Positions 9,245-17,903 of a DNA stretch of 64,000 nucleotides are shown one piece after another (within the stretch, counting starts at the first letter, position 1; each line of letters starts with the position of its first letter). The notes below the pieces were generated by a model. The model saw only the letters and a program-made list of their open reading frames with translations, was not told the DNA's origin and made no database searches. Source of the stretch: Muricoccus nepalensis (lineage in GTDB: Bacteria; Pseudomonadota; Alphaproteobacteria; Acetobacterales; Acetobacteraceae). Position numbers and translations under genes: made by a program. The stretch lies in the NCBI RefSeq assembly GCF_006438825.1, contig NZ_RCZP01000022.1, forward strand, positions 1,457 through 65,456, given 5' to 3'.

Positions 9245-9737
9245 CTCGCACCTGCGGCGCCGAGGATGCGCCCTCCCCAAGGCGGCGCTGCAGCAGGACG
9301 ACTTCGAGCCAACGCCCGTGCTTGTGACCCACCGCCTCCAGCGTGCCGATGCGACGGAAGCCCTGCCGCTCGTGGAGGCGGATCGAAGGGGTATTGGCGC
9401 TGTCGCCGACCACCGCGATCATCTGCCGGAAGCCTTGCGCCTCGCAGGCCTCGATTAGGGCAGTGAGCAGGTGGGAGCCCAAACCGCGCCCCGTGGCGTC
9501 GGGACGCAGGTAGATCGAGTCCTCCACCGTGTTGCAGTAGGCAGCGCGCGGGCGGTAAGCGCCAGCGTAGGCGTAACCCAGCACCTCACTATTGTCCTCT
9601 GCGACGACGTAGGGGAAGCCACCCTCCAGGAGGGTGGCCCGGCGGCGCGCCATCTCCACAACGTCGGGCACTTTGGTTTCAAAGGAAGCAGAGCCTTGAC
9701 GGACGTGATGGGCGTAGATCGCTGTGATGGCCGTCAT
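9237..9737 (-). CDS. GNAT acetyltransferase, phosphinothricin-type (copy 1)
   Basis: This resembles PAT/Bar-type N-acetyltransferases, which acetylate phosphinothricin, methionine sulfoximine or related amines. Motifs include [47 protein letters not shown] (acetyl-CoA loop) and [12 protein letters not shown]. The paralogue at 54055-54618 starts 21 codons earlier with ATG; here that codon is ACG (9798-9800). Translation must therefore use ACG or this internal ATG at 9737, giving 166 residues and losing the TLTGIRPAS strand. It shares an operon with the MFS gene and is divergent from LysR. Confidence 0.8.
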   Translation of the reverse strand: MTAITAIYAHHVRQGSASFETKVPDVVEMARRRATLLEGGFPYVVAEDNSEVLGYAYAGAYRPRAAYCNTVEDSIYLRPDATGRGLGSHLLTALIEACEAQGFRQMIAVVGDSANTPSIRLHERQGFRRIGTLEAVGHKHGRWLEVVLLQRRLGEGASSAPQVRDA

Positions 9738-9893
9738 GTCTGCCTCGGAGGCAGGCCGGATGCCGGTAAGGGTAGAATCAAGGGGCAGCGTCGCGCTCGT
9801 TGAGATCCGCTCTTGAGGAGCCGGAACCAGCTCCGGCGGCTTGAGAACGCTGGTTCATGGCTCTCCCAGAGCAAAGAAAGTTTTTCGGATACG

Positions 9894-9914
9894 GCGCATT
9901 CGAATAATTTGCGC
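9894..9914. promoter_or_regulatory. Candidate LysR-type operator
   Basis: GCGCA and TGCGC arms separated by 11 bases (GCGCA-N11-TGCGC) lie immediately before the lysR ATG at 9917 in the lysR/GNAT divergent spacer. T-N11-A dyads of this kind are typical LysR-type binding sites. The same dyad occurs before the second lysR copy at 54712-54732, but that region is nearly identical overall, so conservation is not independent evidence. Confidence 0.45.
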
Positions 9915-9916
9915 TT

Positions 9917-10795
9917 ATGGACACGCCGACGCTTCGCCAACTCAGAACCTTCCTGGCTGCCGTGGAGCGGGGCAGCATCACCGAAGCGGCACGGTCACAG
10001 CACCTGACCCAGCCCGCAGCCAGCCAGCAGCTCCGGGAGCTAGAGCGCATTCTCGGCGCGCGCCTGCTGGACCGGGCGGAGGGACGGGTCATGGCAACCG
10101 CGGCAGGAAACGCCATCCTTGCTCCCGCCCGACGGGCACAAGCGGCGGTTGAGGAACTCGTTGGCGCGGCGGCGACATTCCGCTCGGGTGAGACCGGCAG
10201 GGTACGGCTCGGCACCGGCGCTACCGCCTGCATTCACCTGCTACCGCCAGTGTTGACTGCCGCCAAGGCGCGGATGCCGGGCCTGGAAATTTTGGTCGCA
10301 ATCGGCAACACGCCGGACGTCCTGCGCCGGGTTGAGGAGGGCGATCTGGATGCGGGCTTTGTGACCATGCCACGCACGCTGAGCCGCGCCTTGACCACAG
10401 CGACCCGGCAGCGCGACGGGCTGGCGGCGCTGGTGCCCGCAGACACGCCTGGCGAGGGCGCCCTTACGCCCGCACAGCTCGCTGCGATGCCGCTTATTCT
10501 CTACGAAAGCGGCGGCGACACGCGAGGGGTCGTCGATGCCTGGTTCCGCAAGGCCAAGTTGGCTCCAAGGCCGATCATGGAGCTGGGCAGCGTCGAGGCC
10601 ATCAAGGTGCTGGTGGGCAGTGGGCTCGGCGCCTCAGTACTACCCTGCCTCGCCCTGGGTAGCAGTACGCCCGGTGCGGAGCGGCGACCATTGCGTCCTG
10701 AGACGTCGCGCGAACTCGGCCTCGTGCTGCGCAAGGAGAAGGTGCGCGATCGAGGGCTGCGGGTTCTGACGGAGGCCTTGGAAGCTGTCGGCTGA
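9917..10795 (+). CDS. LysR-family regulator (copy 1)
   Basis: A 292-residue LysR-type regulator. The N-terminal winged helix-turn-helix is clear: LRQLRTFLAAVERGSITEAA followed by TQPAASQQLRELERILGARLL. The effector-binding domain follows from about residue 90. It is divergent from the GNAT-MFS operon and points towards the molybdopterin oxidoreductase, so it probably controls both. The second copy at 54735-55613 differs at about nine residues. Nucleotide differences are sparse up to about 10375 and dense after it. Confidence 0.9.
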   Translation: MDTPTLRQLRTFLAAVERGSITEAARSQHLTQPAASQQLRELERILGARLLDRAEGRVMATAAGNAILAPARRAQAAVEELVGAAATFRSGETGRVRLGTGATACIHLLPPVLTAAKARMPGLEILVAIGNTPDVLRRVEEGDLDAGFVTMPRTLSRALTTATRQRDGLAALVPADTPGEGALTPAQLAAMPLILYESGGDTRGVVDAWFRKAKLAPRPIMELGSVEAIKVLVGSGLGASVLPCLALGSSTPGAERRPLRPETSRELGLVLRKEKVRDRGLRVLTEALEAVG

Positions 10796-11024
10796 CCGGC
10801 CTATTGGGACGGCAGTAGCAAATGCCGAGACGGGCGGAGCTATCGGAAAGCACCCTTGTGGTAGCCAGGACGGCCACACAGAACATTCCTCGACCTTTGT
10901 ACGCCAGTCCGATGACACCATCCGTCGGCCGCAAGGCTATGCATGTGGGGCGGGCGCAGTGATCGGGGCGATGGCGTCGCCTCGTCTACGACGCTCAATC
11001 TGTTGAACTTGGAAGATCCGGGAA

Positions 11025-12998
11025 ATGACGTCTCAGACCGTTAAGGGCTGCTGTCCCCTGGATTGTCAGGATAGCTGCTCCTGGGTTGCCCAGGTTGAGA
11101 ATGGCCGCGTCGTGCGGGTAGTGGGGGCGCCCGACCACCCCATTACGCGCGGTGTTCTTTGCGCCAAAGTCCGGGATTACGAGACACGGCTGGATGCACC
11201 CGACCGGTTGCTCCACCCCTTGCTACGCAGGGGCCCCAAAGGCAGGGGCCTGTTCCAGCGTATCACCTGGGATGAAGCGGTGTCGCACATTGCAGAGCGG
11301 TATGGCGCAATCATCGCTCATCACGGTGGGGAGGCACTGCTGCCGGTGAACTTTGCCGGATCACTCGGTGTCGTTCAGCGGCGCGCCCTCATGAGGCTCT
11401 TCCACGCGCTTGGGGCATCACGCTTCCATGGCAGCGTCTGCGGGCAGTCAGGCAACGCGCTCGCTGCTGAAGGCCACGCCCTCGGCTTTGACCCCGAGGA
11501 GGTGGCCGAAAGCCGCCTCGTGTTGCTCTGGGGAACCAACTTGCTCACCACTGCCCCGCATGGCTGGCACTTCATCAAAGCAGCTCGCGAGCGGCATGGC
11601 GCCCGCGTGATCTGCATCGATCCACGCCGCACCCGCACCGCTGCGGCATCGGACGAACACATCTCAATCCAGCCAGGATCCGATGCAGTGCTGGCGGCTG
11701 GCCTCGCCCATGTAGCCCTCCGGGAGGGTCTGGCGAACCTCAACTACGCCCAGGCAGCCGCGAGCGACTTCGATGCCTTTTGTGAGCAGGTCGCCCCCTG
11801 GACACCGGAACGCGTCGCGGGGCTGTGCGGGATCGGATCGGACGCGGTGGTCCGTCTCGCTCGCGAACTCGCAGGGGCGCGTCCAGCTGTCATCCGGGCA
11901 GGCATCGCGCCTCAGCAAACGCGGCGTGGCGAGGCTCTCGTACGCCTGCTCTCGGCACTCTCCGTCTTAGGCGGACACCCAGCCCAGCGCGGGGGAGGGC
12001 TGCTGATCGAAACGGGCCCCCACTTCCACGACGCCCGTGTAGCCCGCCCTGATCTGATGTCAGCCCCTACTCGTAGCTTCGACATGGCCCGGCTTGGGGA
12101 AACCCTGACCAACGAGGCGCTCTCGCCGCCGATCAAGGGTCTGATGATCTGGGGCACGAACCCCGCCGTCACGCAGCCTGACACCGCGCGCGTACGTCAG
12201 GGACTCAGTCGGGAGGATCTGTTCACGGTTGTCATCGAACACGTCCCCACGGACACGGCGGCATTCGCCGACATCGTCCTGCCGTCCACCATGCAGCTCG
12301 AGCACTTCGACGTGCAGGGGGCCTGGGGCCACCATTATATTTCGGTCAACCACCCCGCCGTTGCACCCCGAGGCGAGGCAAAGTCACATGGGGGGATACT
12401 TCGCCTTCTTGCTCGGAGAATGGGGTTAACGGAGCCTGCCCTGCAGGAGAGCGACGAAGAGATTGCCGAGGCGGCCCTGCCAGTAGGGATGGAGCTCGGG
12501 GCATTGAAGGAGAGGGGATGGATCAAGTGCTCCCCCGTGGGCTTTACGCCTGCTCCTAAGGTGAGACTGTGCGTGGGCGACGGTGTGCCCCTTCCAGCGG
12601 TGGCTCCGTCGCTTGGGCACCTCCAGCTTCTGACGCCCAAGGGGCTCTTCTTCCTGAACACGACCTTCGCAGACATGCCGCGACACCAACAATCGGCCGG
12701 GCGCCCCACGCTGGAAATGAGCCGTGGGGATGCGGAGATGCGAGGCCTGAGCGATGGAGGTATGGTCGAGGTACGGAACACCCGAGGATCTATTTGTGCC
12801 CACCTCACCGTGGTGGACGCCATGCAGCGCGGGGTGGTCGCGTTACCGGGCAAATGGTGGAACATGGCCACGGCTCGCCCTTGGAGCGCCGTCAACGACC
12901 TGACTACTCCCGCTTGGTCTCCTGCTGGGCAGCCAGCCTACAATGAGACCTTCGTGGAGGTTCTCCCCTTACCGTCGTGCTCGGATAGAGGGAGCTGA
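11025..12998 (+). CDS. Molybdopterin oxidoreductase (copy 1)
   Basis: A 657-residue bis-MGD enzyme of the DMSO reductase superfamily. The N-terminus carries a 4Fe-4S motif, Cys10-x3-Cys14-x3-Cys18 (CCPLDCQDSC) with Cys46 in GVLCAK. The catalytic region includes GSLGVVQRRALMRL, HGSVCGQSGNAL (candidate Mo-ligand Cys), LWGTNLLTTAPHGW and CIDPRRTRTA. The C-terminus has a molybdopterin dinucleotide-binding barrel with PGKWWNMATA. There is no Tat signal, so it is probably cytoplasmic. Linkage to GNAT, MFS and MOSC genes suggests reduction or detoxification of an N- or S-oxidised compound; the substrate is not visible. A second copy lies at 55844-57823. Confidence 0.88.
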   Translation: MTSQTVKGCCPLDCQDSCSWVAQVENGRVVRVVGAPDHPITRGVLCAKVRDYETRLDAPDRLLHPLLRRGPKGRGLFQRITWDEAVSHIAERYGAIIAHHGGEALLPVNFAGSLGVVQRRALMRLFHALGASRFHGSVCGQSGNALAAEGHALGFDPEEVAESRLVLLWGTNLLTTAPHGWHFIKAARERHGARVICIDPRRTRTAAASDEHISIQPGSDAVLAAGLAHVALREGLANLNYAQAAASDFDAFCEQVAPWTPERVAGLCGIGSDAVVRLARELAGARPAVIRAGIAPQQTRRGEALVRLLSALSVLGGHPAQRGGGLLIETGPHFHDARVARPDLMSAPTRSFDMARLGETLTNEALSPPIKGLMIWGTNPAVTQPDTARVRQGLSREDLFTVVIEHVPTDTAAFADIVLPSTMQLEHFDVQGAWGHHYISVNHPAVAPRGEAKSHGGILRLLARRMGLTEPALQESDEEIAEAALPVGMELGALKERGWIKCSPVGFTPAPKVRLCVGDGVPLPAVAPSLGHLQLLTPKGLFFLNTTFADMPRHQQSAGRPTLEMSRGDAEMRGLSDGGMVEVRNTRGSICAHLTVVDAMQRGVVALPGKWWNMATARPWSAVNDLTTPAWSPAGQPAYNETFVEVLPLPSCSDRGS

Positions 12999-13947
12999 CA
13001 CACCTAATCCTGCCCACCTCTGGGTGCAGCACGGCCTGCTGGCGACGGTGGACGCCGTGCGAGGGGAACGCGGGCGTCGTATCATCAGCGAGGGGCTGGC
13101 TGCCTTCGAGGAGGCCTCTATCACCTCGACCGAAATCTCGAAGTGATTGGGGTGCGAGAGCTTTGCTGCCTCCAGGCGGCTGACCGCACTCGGTATCCCG
13201 GCTCTGATCCCTGGCTCGGAGACGTCGATCTACCCGCGGACGCTCGTAACCTACGAGGTACTCCAGGGCCTAGCAGGGGATGTTGCGGCCTAAACCAGTT
13301 CGCCCGGGAGCCAGACCGGCGAGGTTCGGCGTGGCCAGGAAGGGTGTTGGGCGCCGTCGCACTGGAGCTCGCGGTTGTGCTACGACCAGAGAACAACGGC
13401 CATGTCGCGGCGATGGCGGAGATCGCGGTCGAGGTAGTCGTCGAGATCCCGCAGCCCTTCCTCTCCAGGTAGGTGTTCTGCCTCTATGAAGGGATACAGC
13501 GCCGTCTGACCAGGAGCTCGCCGGATTTTGTCGCGATCGGCTTCGTGGGTCTTGAGGTCCTCGCCCGGGTTTCGTCGCCGGAGGTTGAAGGGATCTTTGG
13601 GGAGGAAGCGCTCTAGAAGCCGCGGGTCTGGGTGTCGGTGGACCTACAGGGCAGGGTGAACGGGCCAGTATTGGACCGCTTTATGAAGCCGCTACAAGAC
13701 GCAGACAGGTGAGCTTCAGCCCTGACCTTTCCAGCGCCAATCCGCTCTTGAAAATCGAACAGGAGGCACGTCGCTACATGAGGCAGGGCGGGCACCAGGG
13801 TACAGTCAAGCCGATGTCGGCAGGTTGCGCTGACGGTTTAATCGAATGACTATTGTTGCTTCAAATAGGCAAGGGATGGCTGCCTGATGGGATCGTACAA
13901 GTTGAGCAAAGGCGATCACCCCGCAGTGGCATCAGCAAAAACCTGCA
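12999..13947. other. Gene-poor stretch, probable decayed sequence
   Basis: Nearly 1 kb after the oxidoreductase stop codon. Short frames such as 13143-13472 look coding-like in composition but match nothing I recognise, and frames interrupt one another, as in decayed genes. No RNA gene or clear terminator was found. GC content falls towards 13.85 kb, where the next gene has lower GC. Confidence 0.35.
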
Positions 13948-15024
13948 ATGCCTGCCGTAGGAAAATTGCCGACCTCTTTGGCATTGAGCCAAAAAAAAGG
14001 GGACAGTGCGCGATCTTCGTTCGAGGCAACCATCCTACATCTCAGAGCACTGATTGAGAGTGGATCTGTTTCAACCGACGGGAAGCAGGTGAAAAAGCCT
14101 TCAGTCAAGGACTTCCTTGAAATTGAGCATTTTTCTCAAGAGCAAATTGTCGAGGCCCTTCTGAGGGCCAGAGCGGAGTTCCTTGCGCGCGGCATGCCAG
14201 AAGTCGCGAGAAAGCTACTCATTACCCAGGCTAGGGACATTATGAGCAGTGAATACGGTTTGCGCCGTACTGTTCTTAAACCTGCCGCTCTGACAGGTAT
14301 CTACGCGGCCTTCGACGGCCAGATGCAAAGATTTTTCAAGCGTATGCCGCACGATGTAAAATCGGGCGGTCCGAACCCCGATGACCCTGTCATCCTTACT
14401 TGGCCAGAAGGATGGACCTATTTCGAAGCCTGGCAACGTGGTCTCCGGAAAACTTCTGACGACGTTATTTTGATGCTGTATGAAGATGTACGCCAACATT
14501 TAGAGGAAACCTCTGGTGAGGGGCAGGGGATGGAGTTGCCCGCTCACGCCAATAAGAAGAGGCGATTGGACGCCCAGATCGGCTTCCTGAGAGGTTACTT
14601 CGTAGATATTTCCTTTGACGATCCGGAATCCGGAAAAGAACGATTCGGTCGAAGTGTGTTCCGGGTGCTAAGTGCGTTCGATAAGAGTTCACTTGATGAG
14701 AGCTACTGGATTTTCTTTGGCACGAACGACATGGAAGCGGCTCCTCCCGGTGACTCTCACCATTTCGACGGAGTAGAGGCTAATATTTTTTGTCGCAACT
14801 TGGATGATGTCGATTTTGCCTCAGCCATGACAATTCTGCCATACGACCGAATGATAGTAAGGAATAAAGCTGGGAAGGACTGGAGTGAGGTTCAGATTAA
14901 GAGGTTCCTGCAACACTTAAAAAACGACCTGGCCTTTGATGATTTTGATGGGGACTTTGCCAAGGAATTTGATTACGGTCCTTTCCTTGGCGTTTATGCA
15001 AAAAATCCTTACTGGGAACGCTGA
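13948..15024 (+). CDS. Hypothetical protein
   Basis: A 358-residue soluble protein with noticeably lower GC and less biased codon use than its neighbours, which suggests separate acquisition. It has no signal peptide or membrane segment. Recognisable stretches include SVKDFLEIEHFSQEQIVEAL near residue 50, WPEGWTYFEAWQRGL near 150, YWIFFGTNDMEA near 253 and DFDGDFAKEFDYGPFLGVYA near the C-terminus. I do not recognise a family. It converges with the vWA-like gene across a hairpin at 15.1 kb. Confidence 0.65.
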   Translation: MPAVGKLPTSLALSQKKGDSARSSFEATILHLRALIESGSVSTDGKQVKKPSVKDFLEIEHFSQEQIVEALLRARAEFLARGMPEVARKLLITQARDIMSSEYGLRRTVLKPAALTGIYAAFDGQMQRFFKRMPHDVKSGGPNPDDPVILTWPEGWTYFEAWQRGLRKTSDDVILMLYEDVRQHLEETSGEGQGMELPAHANKKRRLDAQIGFLRGYFVDISFDDPESGKERFGRSVFRVLSAFDKSSLDESYWIFFGTNDMEAAPPGDSHHFDGVEANIFCRNLDDVDFASAMTILPYDRMIVRNKAGKDWSEVQIKRFLQHLKNDLAFDDFDGDFAKEFDYGPFLGVYAKNPYWER

Positions 15025-15101
15025 TGCGTTTTCTAAAATGCCGTTCAGTGGATTACTCGAAATAGGACGCGTGCTGGGCACCAGCGCAGTTAACCCTTAG
15101 A

Positions 15102-15163
15102 AAAGGCTGGTGCACGGCTGACGCCGAAAGTTTTGTTTTATCGAGCGTCGGTGCACCGGCTTT
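15102..15163. terminator. Candidate bidirectional terminator hairpin
   Basis: An imperfect inverted repeat (GCTGGTGCAC...GACGC paired with GCGTCGGTGCACCGGC) with an AT-rich loop. It is followed by TTTATGTTT on the plus strand and by CCTTTTCT on the minus strand. It lies between convergent genes ending at 15024 (+) and 15419 (-), as expected of a shared terminator. The remaining spacer (15025-15418) shows no gene I can support. Confidence 0.5.
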
Positions 15164-15418
15164 ATGTTTGGGGTGAGGGCTGGGGCGCCGCGATGCTTCA
15201 GGGGTCACGAGGTGCAGGTGGGGATGGTGCTCCAGCGGACCCGCCTGCGTCAGGATCAAGAGGTGCCGGAGTGGACGTGGCGGCCGTATGGTGAGCTCAA
15301 GGGGATGCCCATCCTCCACCTTTGTGTTGGCGGTCGATATTGTGGTCGCCGAATCGCATCGTAAGTCGCTACAACGATCCAATGATGAGGAGCCCAAGCG
15401 CAGGGCCATTCTTTCTTT

Positions 15419-16201
15419 TTATCGCAAACCGACTTGGACTTCTTGCCCGCCACTTTTGGTGAGCCACTGGCGCCAGGTCTCCTCGACCCGCCGCCGAACA
15501 TCTTGAGCCAGTGCAGGCCGGGTTGGACCATCGTCGCGCCCGAAGCCCACCACCTTAACCGTAGCGCCACGCAGACTGGCATCAATGCCATCCCGCTCCA
15601 ATCTCCGCAGCACATCGGTGGGTGCCATGCGCCGGATCTGCCCTTGCGGGAGCACACTGGAGGCCTCCAAAAGGTCGGAGTAGAGGACCATCTGCCGCAG
15701 TGGCTTGTACCCATTTGAGGCGATCAGTCGGGTCGCCTCAGCAACGGAGCGAAACAGGTCCGAGGCGCTCGCCTCCTCATCCTGCTTGAGCAGAGACAGC
15801 AGCGAGGCGATGAACCGGCGCTCGAACGACAGGTAGTCTCCTCGCGCGATGACTGGTCTGCATGTCGACAGAAGCTGACTCAAGATGTTCGTCTCCGGGC
15901 ATCCTGGACGACACTCGTTCAGCACTAGGCGGATGTCCGTGTATGCACCGCTCACCGCCGCCACGATCACGCGCTCACCCGGGTCCTGATTCCGGAAAAA
16001 GGAGTCCGCTGCGGCAACGAGGATGTCCTGGTCTGTGCGGTCGAACCGGGTGGTGCGATCCACCACAAAGAGGGAGGTTTTCTGGCCCACGGTGCAGTAG
16101 TCGAAGCCAGCGGCCAGGGCAGGCCGTCCTACGAACGATACGCCCAGGACCATGGTAGTGAGTACAATGCCCCCAACGGCACGGCTGAGCAGGTCAGCTC
16201 G
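15419..16201 (-). CDS. Secreted vWA-like protein
   Basis: I start this 260-residue protein at ATG 16201, which overlaps the upstream stop codon (ATGCGAGCTGA). A Sec signal (SRAVGGIVLTTMVLG...RPALAAG) precedes a Rossmann-like domain. TSLFVVDRTTRFDRTD resembles the first metal-binding (MIDAS-like) strand of von Willebrand A domains, and RQMVLYSDLLEASS resembles the later Asp-containing strand. Likely periplasmic. Coupled to the coiled-coil membrane protein, it forms the leftward arm opposite the CHAT operon. The vWA call rests on strand pattern and is tentative. Confidence 0.6.
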   Translation of the reverse strand, partial: RADLLSRAVGGIVLTTMVLGVSFVGRPALAAGFDYCTVGQKTSLFVVDRTTRFDRTDQDILVAAADSFFRNQDPGERVIVAAVSGAYTDIRLVLNECRPGCPETNILSQLLSTCRPVIARGDYLSFERRFIASLLSLLKQDEEASASDLFRSVAEATRLIASNGYKPLRQMVLYSDLLEASSVLPQGQIRRMAPTDVLRRLERDGIDASLRGATVKVVGFGRDDGPTRPALAQDVRRRVEETWRQWLTKSGGQEVQVGLR

Positions 16202-17507
16202 CATTCGCCACTGCCTCCGATCCAAGCTTGGTCTGGTTCGTGAGGTCCGCCAGAAGCGCCCCGAACTCTGGCGTCTCCATTGTGGGCGTTTCCTTGCTCT
16301 TGGCGTCGTTGAAGGCGTCCACAAATGTGCCGCAGCGCGAATGGACAGTCTGTGCGGCGAGGCCAGTTGCCCGGACCAAGTGGGACCTCACCATGTCCTC
16401 GTCATTGGCAATGGCCGTCAGAGAGGTCTGCAAGCTGTTGATGCGGGTTTCAAACCCCCGCTTACGGACTTCGAAGCGCGACACCTCATCGGCAACCTTG
16501 CCCTGGTACCTAGTGTCGAGCTTGAGCTTGACCTTGTCCGCCCTGGTTTTTGCCTTAACCGCCTTTTCGTAGTCGGGATGTGGGTCGTGCCGAAGAAACG
16601 AAGCGGCGATGCCGAAGACGAAAAGAAGTAGGTTGATGGCGATAAAGGCGAAGTCACCTACCGAGAATGGCGCGTCGGTCACGATGGCAACGACCTGCCC
16701 TGGCCCGCCCTGAAGGGCCTCCTGAAGGCGAGACCCGAATCCCTCGCTTTCGGCCGAGGTGAGCCGCAGGAACGTCTGGCGCATCCGGGCTATGAAGTAG
16801 ATGCCCAAACCTGCGATTGAAAGGAGCACAGCCATTCCGCCGACCCGGACGATGATCTGCGACACGCGCGGCTTGTCGGGCCATCGCCGGAGGATCAGAC
16901 CTATGAGATGGGCGAAAAAGATGAGGACGATGCCGACCGCCATAGCGAGCAGCAGGGAGTACAGGGGCTCTTCACGGAAGGTGAGCTCAAAGGCCGCCCG
17001 ATTGATCGGGGCCTCGGCAAGGGCGAGCACGCCCATAATAACGTAGTAAAGCCAGCCAAACTGGATCCGTAACGGGCGGGATCCGACGTCCGACTGGACC
17101 TTGCGCAGATCCTTACCTGCGTCGTCCACCCGAGCTGCCGCGTCCTTGTAGACCTCAGACTCAGGCCCGATTGATCGGCGGAGCCCACCCAAAAAAGCCT
17201 CATGGGCGTCGTTCGCCTGCTTGGATTCCGAGGTGACCTCGTTATCGAGTTCCTTCTGAAGCTGGTCGCGCTTCTTCTCCTGTTCGTTTAACAGCGAACT
17301 GCACTGACCTTGGAGCAGGGTAATGTCCCGGCTGGCCTCGGCTATGAGCCTCCGTCTGAAGGACCGTATCGCCTCGGCGGGGCCGGAACCAGATAAAGCC
17401 AAGCGCTTGCCATCGGAACGGTCGGACTGGTCGGAGCCAGCATCCGCGGTCCGCCACTTGGAGGAAAGCTGAGGCAAGTCCGCGCTTTTTGAGAGATGTG
17501 CGCTCAT
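16194..17507 (-). CDS. Coiled-coil membrane protein
   Basis: A 437-residue protein. A charged N-terminal region with a coiled coil (LLNEQEKKRDQLQKELDNEV, about residues 72-92) precedes four to five membrane segments between about residues 155 and 315, including LYYVIMGVLALAEAP, LLLAMAVGIVLIFFAHLIGLI and FAFIAINLLLFVFGIAASF. A second charged coiled-coil region follows. It resembles a membrane scaffold or sensor and has no enzymatic motif. The stop overlaps the vWA-like gene by eight bases. Family unknown to me. Confidence 0.7.
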   Translation of the reverse strand: MSAHLSKSADLPQLSSKWRTADAGSDQSDRSDGKRLALSGSGPAEAIRSFRRRLIAEASRDITLLQGQCSSLLNEQEKKRDQLQKELDNEVTSESKQANDAHEAFLGGLRRSIGPESEVYKDAAARVDDAGKDLRKVQSDVGSRPLRIQFGWLYYVIMGVLALAEAPINRAAFELTFREEPLYSLLLAMAVGIVLIFFAHLIGLILRRWPDKPRVSQIIVRVGGMAVLLSIAGLGIYFIARMRQTFLRLTSAESEGFGSRLQEALQGGPGQVVAIVTDAPFSVGDFAFIAINLLLFVFGIAASFLRHDPHPDYEKAVKAKTRADKVKLKLDTRYQGKVADEVSRFEVRKRGFETRINSLQTSLTAIANDEDMVRSHLVRATGLAAQTVHSRCGTFVDAFNDAKSKETPTMETPEFGALLADLTNQTKLGSEAVANAS

Positions 17508-17903
17508 AAGCAGGCGTGGACTCCTGAGGATACAGTCAAATAGCCTCTAGGCGAGGCTTGGATTTGATGCAACGAAAGTACTGTTGGTTACGCATAAACA
17601 GTGACCGAATGTCACAAGCGCTTTCCGGCATGATCTCTGTACCACCGGAGCACCGCCCAGCCACCCTGCCTCACACGTACCGGCCGCTTCGCGGGAGACG
17701 AGGCGGCGAGTCCGTCCGCCCGGCCCTTCGGCCCCAAACCAATCTGAAAGCGGTGCGGCGGACATCCCGCGCCCGTACCGGTCCGCCCCTCCCTACGACC
17801 CCGGAGCGTATTCGCGCGGAACATGCTTGTCCGTCTAAATGTACCGCAGACTAACCGGCGTTGGCTGAGCTAGCCTTCGACAAATCCTGTGGGAGGGGAT
17901 AGC
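17508..17903. promoter_or_regulatory. Divergent promoter region of the CHAT locus
   Basis: About 400 bp separate the leftward membrane/vWA pair from the rightward DUF4384-CHAT operon. No gene is supported. The first part is AT-richer than its surroundings (17.54-17.62 kb), suitable for promoters. A strong ribosome-binding site, GGGAGGGGAT, at 17891-17900 sets the start of the next gene at GTG 17904. Confidence 0.5.

Larger units (their letters stand above)
9130..12998 (+). repeat. Direct segmental repeat, copy 1
   Basis: The block from the 5' end of the MFS gene through GNAT, lysR and the molybdopterin oxidoreductase matches 53962-57823 in the same orientation. Identity is very high from GNAT to about codon 155 of lysR and visibly lower from there to the end of the oxidoreductase gene. 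The two copies bracket about 41 kb. Confidence 0.9.

Noticed and set aside
13143-13472. 109-codon frame after oxidoreductase copy 1
   Set aside because: No recognisable motif; the opposite strand is equally open, as expected of GC-rich non-coding DNA.
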